Source: Sabellastarte sp. h YS-2021
Lineage: Eukaryota > Annelida > Polychaeta > Sabellida > Sabellidae
Length of the DNA stretch: 64,000 bases
NCBI GenBank assembly: GCA_964017235.1
Contig: OZ024938.1
Coordinates: forward strand, 4,641,454 to 4,705,453
Direction of reading: 5' to 3'
Both the position numbers and the translations under genes were made by a program. Shown here one piece after another: positions 27,501-40,964 of this stretch. The stretch's first letter is position 1; every line of letters starts with the position of its first letter. The notes below the pieces were generated by a model. It was not told the origin of the DNA, did no database searches, and worked only from the letters and a program-made list of their open reading frames with translations.

Positions 27501-30500
27501 ATTTATCTGAGGGAAAATATGTCAAGCCTCCTCCATCCACTTCTAAGTGGTATAAGGTTGGACAGCCCACTTTTCAAGACAAAATCCAGGAGTTGAATAC
27601 AGACTTTGCCAAGATCTGTATTACTCCTAGACCTCCTGGGGCACCAGTAGCCAAAGTCCCTCTGCCAGTCCTTAAGGAGCTGGAACATCAGGCTAGACAA
27701 AATATTTCAACCCTCAATTTCACCGCTGCCTTTGCCAAAACCTCTTCTTCTTGCAATGCTTCCTTGGAAAAGTGCCAACATAGCATCAAGTCGACTGTCA
27801 AGAAGATAAAGTCTCAGATTCAGAAAGGTGCCAATCCTGAGAAAGCAGCAAAGCGCGGATATGAGGAAGTTGCTGAGTACTTGGATTTTTGGAACAAGAC
27901 GGTTCTTGTTCAACATAGAGCTCTTACCTGTCTCAGCAAATCGCTAGCCCATATTCTCCAGAGGGAATTGTATTCCATGGCTAATACTGGCTTGCTCAGG
28001 CGCGAAGCCGAAATGACTCTATTACATCCCCAGCTAGGGGAAACGAGACGCCAAGAACTTAGGAACTCGTCCTTCTGGGACTCCTCCTTGTTCGAGTCTC
28101 AACTTGTAAAGGAAGGTGAGGACTTCCTTCTCAAAAAAGGCACCTCAAAAGATTCTCAGGGTTTTGCACCCTACCAGAATAAGCCCTTTCGTGGCCCCCA
28201 CAAGAAAAGAGGCTCCTACGGGAAACGCCCCTATGGGGGCAATACCTCTCAAAGCAGTAATCAATCCTTTCCCTCGGGAAGAGGAAAATCCAACTTCAGA
28301 GGCTCTAGGGGTCGTTTTCGACCCCACAATAGGGGAAGGGGACGTGGAAACCCCCCTTCTCAATGACTCCTCCAAAGCCTCGCTCAGTCCACCAGTAGGA
28401 AGTCGCCTCCGTTCTTTCAAGAGAGACTGGCTAACAAACAAATGTTCTCAAAACGTGTTAAACATTATCACCAATGGCTACGTTCTGCCATTCTGTATCA
28501 GAGTACAAGGCCCAACAAAAAGACCAAGCCTTGGCCACTTGTATCCAGTCTCTCTTGTCAAAGAACGCCATCGAAAGGGTGGAAAACGTAAAATCTCTCG
28601 GGTTTTACAGTCGCCTGTTCCTAGTACCCAAGCCTCACCAAAGGTGGAGGCCAGTCATAGACTTAAGCAGGCTCAACACTTTTCTACATGTAGAAAAGTT
28701 CAAAATGGAAACCCCGGAGTCCATCCGGACTTCCCTGGTCCCAGGGGAGTGGGTATCGTCGATAGACCTGTCGGGCGCATACCTTCACATCCCCATCCAT
28801 CCAAACTCAAGGAAGTACCTAAGGTTTTGCTACAAGGCCCAGGTGTTCCAGTTCACCTCCCTACCTTTCGGACTGGCCACAGCCCCCCAGGTCTTTACGA
28901 TGATCGTAAAGGAAGTGAAACTAATGGCCCTCTCAAAAGGACTCAGAATTCACCAATACCTGGACGACTGGCTGATCAGGTCCCAGTCCCAGGAGGAATC
29001 TCAAAGGGACACACAGGCAGTGGTAGACCTAACCCAATCCTTGGGTTGGATAATCAACCAGGAAAAATCAGAACTGAAACCTACTCAGGTGTTTTCGTTC
29101 GTGGTCTACGAATACCACCTAGATTCAGCCCTTGTAAGACCCACTCACGAGAGATGGCTCAAACTTCAGGATTTGATCCTACGACTCAAGTCAAAACGTG
29201 TTTTGACTGCAAGATGTTTGATGTCTCTAATTGGGTTGCTAGCCTCAACGGAGAAAATGGTCCCGGAGGGACGCCTTCACATGAGGCCCTTTCAGTTTCA
29301 TCTCAAGGAGCACTGGAGATATCCTCAGTCGCTGGACAACCTCCTTCCTTGGTCAGAAGCCATTGTAGCCCACCTAAATTGGTGGCAAAACCCCTCAAAT
29401 GTGATGAAAGGCGCAGACCTTCATCCCAAGGACCACAGTATCCAACTCTTTACCGACGCCTCAAACGAAGGTTGGGGCGCTCACTTAGATCAAAATTCTA
29501 CAAAAGGGCTGTGGTCAGAGCGGGAAAAAAGGCAACACATAAATGTCCTGGAATTGAAGGCGGTCTCCCTGGCCCTTCGACACTTCAAGGACCAGTGCCA
29601 GAATCAAACAGTGTTAGTTGCGACGGACAACTCAACCGTGGTAGCCTACATCAACAAGCAGGGGGGAACTCACTCAGCAGAGATGTGCGCTCTCCTGTGG
29701 AAAATCATGACCTGGTGCCATCACTACCATATAACATTGAACGCCAGGCACATTCCAGGGTGTCTGAATGTGATGGCCGACAGGTCCAACCAAGTGCAGT
29801 CAACAGAATGGTCTCTGCACCCTCAGGTCTTCAAGCAAATCTGCCGAAAGTGGTTCACCCCTCATGTAGACTTATTCGCCACTCACCTGAATCACAAACT
29901 CCCTCTATATGTGTCTCCTATCCCAGACCCAAGGGCCTGGAACATAGATGCTCTGAACATAAACTGGACCAACCTCACGGCCTACGCCTACCCTCCTACG
30001 GCTCTCCTTCACAAGGTGATCCAAAAGATCAAGCAATGCCATTGCCTGATCATCGTGATAGCCCCAGGCTGGCCAGGGATGCCCTGGTTTTGGGACCTAG
30101 TGCAGCTCTCAACAGAGATCCCACTACAACTCCCAGTGTCAACGACCCAACTCAAACAGTCCCACAACTATGTGTTCCACAACAATCCACAATAGCTGAG
30201 CCTCCACGCCTGGTGTCTAGGAGCGGACAACTCCAAGAACAAGGCTTCTCTGTGGAGGTGGCAGAGAGAATTGCTGCCCCTCAGCGGTCATCAACAAGGA
30301 CCATCTACAAGTCAAAGTGGGCCCTATTTGAAAAATGGTGCAGAGAAAATTCGGTGGATTTCTCCACTCCATCTGTGAAACAAATCTCAGATTTTTTCAT
30401 GTACTTGTACCAAGACTTAAACAGGCGCCCCTCGACCATTGATGGTTACAGGACTGCTATCGTTGACACTTTGGGCCCAACGGCCCAACACATTGCGCAC

Positions 30501-33500
30501 AATGCAGACCTTCATAGGTTACTCTCCAGTTTTCACAGGGATCGTCCTAAAAGTTCCAGAAATTTACCCAAGTGGAACCTTTCTGTTGTCCTTAACGAGC
30601 TCACCAAAGCACCATTTGAGCCCATGAAAGACTCAGACCTCAAACATCTTACTCTCGAAACTGCTTTCTTGCTAGCCTTGGCCTCCGGCAAGCGCCGCAG
30701 CGAAATCCATGCCTGGGTCGCTAACAAAGTAGCTAATTTAGGCCAATGGGAAAAGGTAGCCTTGTTCCCTTCTTCTGATTTCATAGCAAAAAACCAACTA
30801 GCAAGAGAAGGTTCTCAAAGTGTGTCACCAGTGACTATCCCTGCTTTGACTACCATTGTAGATAGACAGTTTAAGGAAGACAGGACCCTGTGTCCCGTGC
30901 GGGCCCTGAGGCTCTATTTGGACTGAACTAAAGACCTGAGAGGGTCTCGTTCTCTCCTTTTCATCTCCTTTAAGAAAGGACATACCTCAGACATCAGACC
31001 CGCTACACTCTCCTCATGGTTGAAACAAACCATTCTACTTTGTTACAAACAAGCAGATCAACAAGCCTTGGACTTGGTCCAAGTCAAAGCGCATGACATC
31101 CGGGCCTTCGCGGCCTCTAAGGCCTTTTACGGTGGAGTATCGGTGGACCAAATCATGCAAGCCTGTCACTGGAAAGCTCACAACACATTCACAAATTTTT
31201 ACCTAAAAGACCTTGCTTGGTCGGACACCGACAACAATATGTATCTGGGACCTGTGGTGGCGGCACAACAAGTCCTAGATCCTTCCCCTCAGACCAGTTG
31301 TCCTCGGAAAGAAAAAAAGGGGGGGGGGGGGGGGGGGGGGGGCACATCCGCTACAACCAAGTCTTCAGGAGTCTCTCCCAGGATCTAGGTATTCCTTTAC
31401 CTTCAAGATGTTACGGGTAAGGTCATTTTATTTTTTAATTATCAGGTAATTCTATTAAGGACTTAGTCAGTTGTCGTTAATCTCATATTTCAGGTTAAAA
31501 ATTTCATGAGATGCCCAACCACTGGGTTGGTCAGTCACACGTGAAGGTCTACTAGGGACCCTTAGACCTCGAAGTGAGCACCGCTGCACATCCGTCCTAC
31601 TACCAAACATCAGGACAGTTTTAGCACTGTCCCTTTTTACTTAGGTTTTTGGCTCGTTACAGGCCCGATCTTTGGGATCGGGGCTCTGTAAAAGGGACTC
31701 AGACTGGCATTTCTGGCACTATTCTGTATATATTAATTCAAATCTTAGAAAAAAATTACATATCTTCCAGTCTCGGCTGTAATCCCGCCACCGGGCGGTT
31801 GAATTCAGCATTAAGTCCCACATGGTAAGCTATTGTAGCGTAATAAAATTGAAAATTTTAATTACTTAAATGTAGCTTTTATAAGCTACAAGCTTACCAT
31901 GTGGGACTTAGGAGAGTCCCACCCTGCCTCCCCGCTGTTTACAGCTGAGGGGTAGGTTTAATAAAAAAATTCAACGAGAAAGTAGGGCGATTGGTCAGAA
32001 GTTATCATGTGACGACAACTACCAGTATATCCGGTGGCTAACAAGAACGATCTTTTTTTCTAAGACATTGGCCCCGGGTGTGGCCACTCGAGAACAGCAT
32101 TAAGTCCCACATGGTAAGCTTGTAGCTTATAAAAGCTACATTTAAGTAATTAAAATTTTCCATTTTATCCTCTAAAGCTAAAGATACATGCAATGTCTAT
32201 ACACATATATTAAATATAAGAGGTACTGTATATACTCTGTCATTTTGTTTGTTGTTTAATATTTTCTTTAATGTGCAGTTTATGAAATGAATACACTGTC
32301 TAGACTTTGTCTATCTTCTTGCAAAGTACAAGGATGTAGAAAATCTTTTGTAATTTTCTTTGTCTTCTGGTGCTCAGTGGAGTAATTTTTCCCAATATAA
32401 ACGTCTGGTTCTTCAACACATGACTTCCAGACATACTAATAGGTTCAATAGACATTATTGAATAAACAGTCTTTTATACTTGTGTTGGTGGTCATTCAAA
32501 ATACTGGTAGAAACACCATTTACATATTTGGAAGTGGCAGTTTTAATTATGTGGGTGCTAGCTTTTGCAGAAATAAAAGTTCAGAAAAGTGGCCTTTGTC
32601 ATGAATACAAAGTCAGAAAATTAATTGAAAATGGTTTACATGGGAATGGTATCATTGTGTACGTGTGACACATGTGTTCTTAATTGGTATTTCATCAGTT
32701 TTACAAGTCACATATAGTACATAACATGAACTTTTTCATACCTGTTGTGTGTTCAAAATTTACATTTTAGGGAATGTCTTTTGTCCTTGACAGCCTGTAT
32801 CTGTCTCCTGGTAAAAATATTTCAAAGGGAAAACCACAGTCTGTAATTAATGTTGTGTGCAATATGCAGGATCATATTTGGACAGATCTACTATTGTGTG
32901 CAGTTGTTTGCAGCCACATCAGAGATGTGTATAAAGCATGTAAGCCTCTTTAAAAATAATATAGAGTACCAATATTGAGGATTTCTGGTGCTTGCACTTG
33001 AAAGTCATGGGGTGTGTTATGTATAAAGTTATACATATGTACAGGATTAGTTTAAATTGTTCCCAGTTGTTATAGATCACATCTTGCCCTTTAAACTTGT
33101 AATTGATGAAATACCATAATTCATTCAATTGACACCCACAGAAATTCACTTAATTATGGGGAGGCCCCAGATAACATTCTACCATCTGCAAAGCACTAGA
33201 GAATAGTCGTAAAACATCAAAATGATGTTTCTACTTTTGGCGAATACTAACGTAACAGTGACTACAGTAGGCAACATATATTCTATGATTAGATTTTGTT
33301 TAATATCAAGTAAAGTTTCCATCATATATGTCAACCGTGGTAGTATTAAGCAGAACCTTTACAATGTCATTTGTCGGAGGTGAACCAGTAGAACCAAAAT
33401 AGTGACATTAATATTGGCCCTAGCTCTAGTACAAATGTAACTTTTACAACAGACAAGGCAATAAATCAATCTTTGTTATGTAAATTTTTGCAGTGGCAAG

Positions 33501-36500
33501 TGAATGTGAAGATATAAATTGTCTTCTGTCTTGGGTAAAGTTGAGGCATTTTCCAAGTTACGGTTTGAAGCATTAGACAGCCCCATAATCTGTCTTTCAT
33601 CAGCCATGTTAAGACAACTTAAGTCCAATTTAAGTACTAATTTAAATGGTGTTGGTCTAAAATTCACTTGCACCATTGTATAGGTAATCTTTGAATGTGG
33701 AAAGGGAAGTAGAACAAGAAATATGACAATACATGAAGAAATGGGGAAAACTAACATTTGACTTATGATGTAATCTTGAAACAAGGCCTTCAGATTATTG
33801 GCTTACTGATCATACAATATTTATAAATTCTGTTTTATTGAATCATTTAAAGTCAGTTATATTATTCATGTAAGTGAACCATATAAAAATATAAGACAAA
33901 TTTACCTTTAACTCTTGTATCAAAAATCTACTTATATTTTTGATACTGAGAACTATGATTTATAGCTCACCGACCAGGTCTCCTATAATCTTATTTTACA
34001 AATTTGAAGCTTACTTCACAACCTTCAGCTTTTCACCTGCAATGTCTCATCCTTAATAATTGTTGATCTCTGGTTTTTACCCCACAGCCCTTAAGGGCTG
34101 TCGGGGTATTGTTTTCACCCATGGTGTCCAGATGGGCGGGTGGGCGGGCGGTGGGAAAAAGTTTGTCCGAGCTGTATCTCAGAAACCGTAAGGTGTAGGA
34201 AGTTGATACTTGGTAGGGACATTGGTTAGGGGGTGTAGGTGTGCAACGTCATGGTCTGACCTTGATTTGACCTTGCCATAGTGACCTTGAGTTTGAAAAT
34301 CTTGTCCGGGCTATATCTCGGAAACCATAAGGTGTAGGAAGTTGATACTTGGTAGGGACATTGGTTAGGGGGTGTAGTTGTGCAACGTCATGGAGTGACC
34401 TTGATTTGACCTTTGACCTTGCCGTAGTGACCTTGACCTATAAAATCTTGTCCGGGCTATATCTGAGAAACTGTAAGGTGTAGGAAGTTGATGTGTGGTA
34501 GGGACATTGGTTTGGGGGTGTAGTTGTGCAACGTCATGGTGTGACCTTGATTTGACCTTTGACCTTGCCGTAGTGACCTATAAAATCTTGTCCGGGCTAT
34601 ATCTCAAAAACAGTAAGGTGTAGGAAGTTGATACTTGGTAGGGACATTGGTGAGGGGGTGTAGTTGTGCAACGTCATAGTGTGACCTTGATTTGACCTTT
34701 GACCTTGCCGTAGTGACCTTGACCTATAAAATCTTGTCCGGGCTATATCTCGGAAACCGTAAGGTGTAGGAAGTTGATACTTGGTAGGGACATTGGTCAG
34801 GGGCCATTTGTGTGTATTATCATGGTGTGACCTTAATTTGACCTTTGACCTTGTCATAGTGACCTTGACCTTTAAAATCTTGTTGCACCTTTGGGTCTGT
34901 CTTTTGATGTAGATTAACCACTGTTAATTCATATTAGAATTTATTAAGAATTTTACTTTCATAACTTCCCATTGTTAGAGATAGAATTTCATCAAGTGAG
35001 CCACAGATTTTGCTCCAACACCACACATAAGCATTCATTAAATGTATTACCACTTCTGTATGCATGGTAATATTCAAAACATCTAAACCATAATTCGGCC
35101 ATGCAGATGTAGATAAAGAATGTTGAATTTTAGTTTACTGATTAATGCTATCATCTTATTATTGAATTGACTTGTTTTAATACTTCATCTTTACATGCAT
35201 TATCTTTCTTTTAAACATTATTTTCTGCATTTAAACATTTTTTGGAACTTTATATAACTGACAGTGCTCTGAAAGTATCCTGAACTTTGTACTGGTACAG
35301 TGCTTCTGTATCTCATGGTGCTGAAAATATTTCCCTAGGCTGTGGGGTACGGGCATCTCTGCTATTTTTCTTGTTTGATGTTCCTCAGAATCTGTTTAAT
35401 GTGTCTTGAAATCTGGGGGTCTAGTCCATCCATACTTCAACCCAGTAACTGTCTTTAGATAGAGATTAAATGCTATAGAAATATTATTAGAGTTAGAATT
35501 ACCTAGTGTTGATTACTCTGCAAATAGATGGAACAGAAACTGAGTCAACTATATGTCTTGAAAGTGTCATCTTAAGTGAAATCTTAACTAACTTTATGTA
35601 ACATGTGTCAACGAAATCCCATGCATTCAGCATCAATTTCTACCATAAATGAGGCAGAAATTAAAACACATGATTCAAATGTTTTTGGTGCATAGTGAAT
35701 CAGAAGTTAGCATGGAACAGTGTTGTCTGGTGTATTAATTAGACACTCTCATTATAAATTTGGTATTAAAGTAAAGGGGCATTAATTAGAAAAAATTATA
35801 TGGTATATGTAATGATCATTATTTATCTTCATTTATAGGTCACTGTTCAAAATATATAATGAAAAAGCCATGCATGGATATTATATGTTTTTATGATGAG
35901 ATACAGTTTATTTTGGATCACAGAAAAAGTATTCATCTGGTGGCTCTACACATGAAAGCATGTGGACAGTAACAGTTTCATAGATGGCAGACACCACATG
36001 ACTAATTTAATAAAATTAATTGGGTTCTGCAAATCTATTTAAAATTTCTCCCTCAGAAAAGGTTATTGCCTTCTCTGTTAGGATTTTCATTTGTAAATCT
36101 ATCATAAAAAACACATATTAACAGTGTTGCTAAATGACATTATTCTATTCAAAAACACTATTTAACATCTTGACAGTTATTGGGTAGTAATGAGCTCTCT
36201 CCTTGTTACCCTTGTGGTACATGTATATTGTTATCTAAACACAATAAATTGATATCTATTATTGTATCCACCGGAGGTATCCGGTGGATACTTTGGTTTA
36301 GTGTTCGCTACGCCGCCGCTGCCACCGCGTGTAGAGAGATTTTCACCGTTAACGCTCTCGGAGGGAAACTACACCTGCTAGGTTCACCAAATTTGCAGGA
36401 TATCTTCATTGGGGGGTACGCTTCTCTGGGACTGAAATTAACCTCATTCTGAAAAAAAGATGGCCGCCGCGGGCATTTCTTTGAAAATTATCTACATTTT

Positions 36501-39500
36501 TGTACTGGCTATTTCTCATAGGTAGAAGGTTGCATCTCTTCATAGGTGATATGTATAACAGATATATATGTCCTCTACAACCTTGCAGACATTTGACCTT
36601 GAAGCTCTTAATTCAAGGTCATCCACGGAGTGCCGAAGTAACCCACATAGCGGACTTTAAAAGTGCCTATATCTCCCTTATTATTGGTCCTACAGGTTTG
36701 CAATGTGAAACCAACCTGTAGGAAATCATGTGCTGCGAATCTTCTGATGTGGTCAGATTTGACCTTGCACCCCTCCTTCAAGGCTAAACGAGGATAGCCA
36801 AACTTAAGAGTGCTTATAACTCCCTTATTATTGGTCTCAGAGGTTTGGGATGGTAAACCAACCTATAGGAAATAATGGGCTGGGAATCTTCTGGTGTGGT
36901 CGTTTTTGACCTTGGGCCCTCATTCAAGGTCAAACAAGGATAGCCAAACTTAAAAGTGCTTATATCTCGCTTATTATTGGTCCTAGAGATTTGGGATGCT
37001 AAAACAACCTATGGGTTATCATTGGCTGGGAATCTTTTGGTGTGGTCAGATTTGACCTTGGGCCTCTCGTTCAAGGTCAAACGAGGATAGCCAAGCTTAA
37101 AAGTGCTTATAACTCACTTATTATTGGTCCTAGAGGTTGGGATGGTAAACCAACCTATGGGAAATCGTGGGCCGGGAATCTTGTGGTGTGGTCGGAATTT
37201 GACCTTGGGCCCCTCCTTCAAGGTCAAACGATGGTTCACTGGCTTTGGTGAGTTGTCTTTCCGGTGGATACAAATTTGCATCTGTTCTCCGATGCGTAGG
37301 TCTAGTTCTGGGTTTAACTCAACTTTAATCTAAAGATTCGACTTTGTGGTTGTCTGTTAAGCTACCTGACCTGGTTCCCTCCGTTTCAATTGAAAACCCA
37401 AGACCTACAGAGGTCCTGTTGATTACAACCCATTTCTTTCTTGTATTCCCAGGTTACAAAAAAGTATACATCTTTTTGGTACTTTACAAATCCTTCATAA
37501 TAATGATAACATTTTTTTTCTGTTTATGTTAGGGGTTGCCAAGTTGGTTTACGAGTCCGCAAAATGTGCGTCTTTTGCCCAAGAGAAGACAGATGGCTTA
37601 AACTACGCAGGACACGTCATAAAGGTCAACATTGGCAAGATTTCAAAGGCCAAAGCGTAAGTAATGGCTTGGTCGCAGTCAGATGGTTTGTTTGTCGTTG
37701 TGACATATCTTCTGGTGTTAATATCAGAAAGCAGGATGGAAAAGATTTCCATTTGTTGCATTCAAATATGAAAAAACGTGTTAAATTACTCATTTTATAG
37801 CGAAATACCCTTACCATTTTCAAGTTGTGCTTTCAAGAATTTGCATGTTTGAACTCAGTGAAAATATATTCTAAATCAACATTAAATATAAAATATTTCA
37901 TTCATAGATCTTGTGTAAACTGTTAGTTACGGTAAAAACCTAATGGAGTAGTTATGTGTAGCTGTATGATTTGACAACTGACGATCACATTTAACAGGTG
38001 AAGGCTTTATAGATTCAGGTTCCAATAAAACAGCATATGAAATCTAGCCAATCAAAATACTTTCAGGCCAAGAAATGAAAAAAAAGTATAGTGTAGAGGT
38101 TTTGTGAAAAACATATGATTGTATGATATTTAGGCTGGAGGAGACGGCTGCAGAGTTACAGCAAACCCTGATGAAAATGACAATGACTGGAAACCCAGAC
38201 CCAGCAGAACTTACTCGGCTGGTGGAGTCGATTCAGAAGGTAGGATAGCAGTAGGGAAATGGGTCAGTCCATTCAGAAGGTAGGATAGCAGTAGAGAAAT
38301 GGGTCAGTCCATTCAGAAGGTAGGATAGCAGTAGGGAAATGGGTCAGTCCATTCAGAGAGTAAGATAGGTAGAGTGAAATTCTATTTTCCATTCTGAAGG
38401 TAAGACAGTGTAATGTGCTAGTGAAGAGATTGACGGCGTGTTTCCAGCCTTTTTTTTGACGTGATTAACTTGTCTTACATCAAAGTCTTATCAAGTTCTA
38501 CTGAAGGCATTATTCAGACAGAAAGTGACAGTGTTACCACAGACAGTGGCTGACATAGATGATTGGGTTACTGTTATCAAAAAAATGAAAGACTGGTGAT
38601 TTCCTAGCTTGGGAACTAGAGCACTCTGACTGCCTATTCCGATGGGTGATAAAAGGTGATTTTGCTAAAAAAATCTTCTTTTCAAGCGACTGAAAATCAC
38701 ACGAAGCAATCATACTCATCCTAGTTCTTTGATCTACCACCTTTTGGTAACTTAAATCCAAATAAGGCGATTTCTTTGCAATCTAGCAGTGTTCGCTCTC
38801 GTCAAAAATGAATGCGAGACAGACTGTCTCCCTTCACTTGAAAAGGCGAGACAACTGTGAAAAAATGTGAGACGTGTTTTACTTCAAGAGATTTTGAAAT
38901 ATTTAGTTCCAATTTGGGACTGCATTAAATCTTCTTTATTTAAATAATAAGAAATAGATGACTAAAAGTTCAAATAAATAAACTATTTTATTGCGTTAAT
39001 ACATCCTATCCAATGGACAATTGCTAATCCGGTCGGCGCAGACCGGCCCGCCAAACGCCAGAAAAAGACGTCCTGTGTTGCCACCGGCTGGCCGGTCCGT
39101 AGTACTGTGCACTCCCCAGATGGCGCCTCGTACTTCCTTCCTGTCTAGACAACCTGACGTCATAGCATCTTTTTCGTTTGGCGCGTGTACTGTGCAGACG
39201 TGTTTTCAACAATCTCCAGATATTTTAAAGAAAAGTGTGCATTATGACGGACTTTATACCTTATTTGCAAATAATTTATTGTAAAAGTGTTACCTTCATA
39301 TCAAGCACGGATATACATCGAGAAATCTGCTGGAAACGCTCCCTAGTTGACTCAATTTAGTGTTGATGATAGGGCAGTAATCTACGAGAATATGAAGGCA
39401 GCCATTTTCTAGTTTCCTCCCATTCAACAATTGTGTTGTTAGAGGCAGATCGACAATATTTAGAAATATAATGGATATACTACTTACAAGGTATTTTTAT

Positions 39501-40918
39501 CCGTGTTTTTTGTTTGAATGTACCTGCTGTAACCTTCCAGCTACAATCACCATAGAAACGTCTTTTCTAGTACTACAAATGCAAATCACGGAAAACTTCA
39601 ATCTACGTAGTTTTGAACACTGTATATAGATGGAATTCCCTTATGGAAGGTGCATTCTTCATCAGAGCGCACTGGTACAGACTTCTCTGCTGTAAAGCAT
39701 CAGTCACACCAGCCTAGCTCGAGTATTTTTCATCAGAAGCAGGGGAATTCTTCAGATTTCTTCAACCGACCTCTACATAGAAGGAATTTTCACTCTCAGT
39801 CCCACCCTTGTGGACCCGGCCTTTGTGTCGGTAATAAGGGCAGTGGATGGCCAGGAAACTGGTTTGAGTGTACAGCCGGCTGAGAAGAAGAACCGACTTC
39901 AGACCAGCCAGGAATTTCATCTACAGAGCGCACTGGTCCAGGCTTCTCTGCTTTTAAAGCATCAGCGGACCGGCCAGCTCAAAAGAACGCAACCTCTGAC
40001 GTCATATTCAGTCAGCCAATCGCGTGTCCTTCCAACCAATCACGAAGCAGGTCACGTGTTTTCACCGACCAGGAAGGTCGGAAGTGCGTTCTTCAGAACT
40101 CACGTCTACTGTGACTACAGTCCCTGCTTTGCAGACCCGGCCTGGTTGTCGGTAGTGGGATTTTGTGGACTGTAAAGTTGCCGGTAAAGCATCACACAAA
40201 GAACGCGAATACTGACGTCATCTCCAGTCAGCCAATCGCGTGTCCTTCCGAACAATCACGAAGCAGGTCACGTGTTTTCACCGACCAGGAAGGTCAGAAG
40301 TGCGTTCTCTCAGAACTCACGTCTACTGCGATAGCAGTCCCTCTCTCATGGACTGGCCTTCGTTGTCGGTAGTGGGGTTTGTGGATTAACAGATTACTGC
40401 ACATTTGCATGTTTAAGTATCACAAAAGAACGCGACTATTGACGAGTTCCAATCAGCCAATCGCGTGTCTTTCCGACCAGCAGGCTGGTCACGTGACACA
40501 CCGAACACCAAGTGTTTCTAAAAATAGTTCACAAGGGCTTTCCCAGCAACTGTCAAATCTACAAATAAGACGTGCGATTTAAGAAATACTTTAATTAATG
40601 GATGAAACCTACAGCAAGCTGAATTCAACACACAAGATAGTTGTAACAATGCTTCAACAACTAGTTACAGAGTGTGCCGGGCTGGTACTGGCTACACAGC
40701 CTTGTACACTTGCTTCAACAACTGGTTACAGAGTGTACCGACTGGTACTGGCTACACAGCCTTGTACACTTGCTTCAACAACTGGTTACAGAGTGTACCG
40801 GCTGGTACTGGCTACACAGTCTTGTACACTTGCTTCAACCTACCGGTTACAAGGTCTACTAACAGGGTGCTGGCTACACAGTCCTTAGAACTCCTTACTG
40901 TACAGTGCTTCACCTCAA

Positions 40919-40964
<46 letters not shown>

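Larger units (their letters stand above)
25806..32160 (+). mobile_element. DIRS-like YR retrotransposon B
   Basis: Same family, length and orientation as A, in the intron between the RRM3 exons. It has the same left and right ITRs and internal complementary region. Its gag frame is broken by one base near 26540, RT by a 35-base deletion near 28490 and a premature stop at 30193-30195, and YR by TGA at 30924-30926. It is therefore an inactive copy but structurally complete. The flank after the right end reads CATTTTATCC, resembling the start of the element (CATTTTATTACG), as expected for YR insertion at short homology. Confidence 0.92.

Noticed and set aside
28116-30926. A single 936-codon ORF in DIRS B
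   Set aside because: It is a composite: the RT N-terminal frame fused to the YR lane by a 35-base deletion, not one protein.
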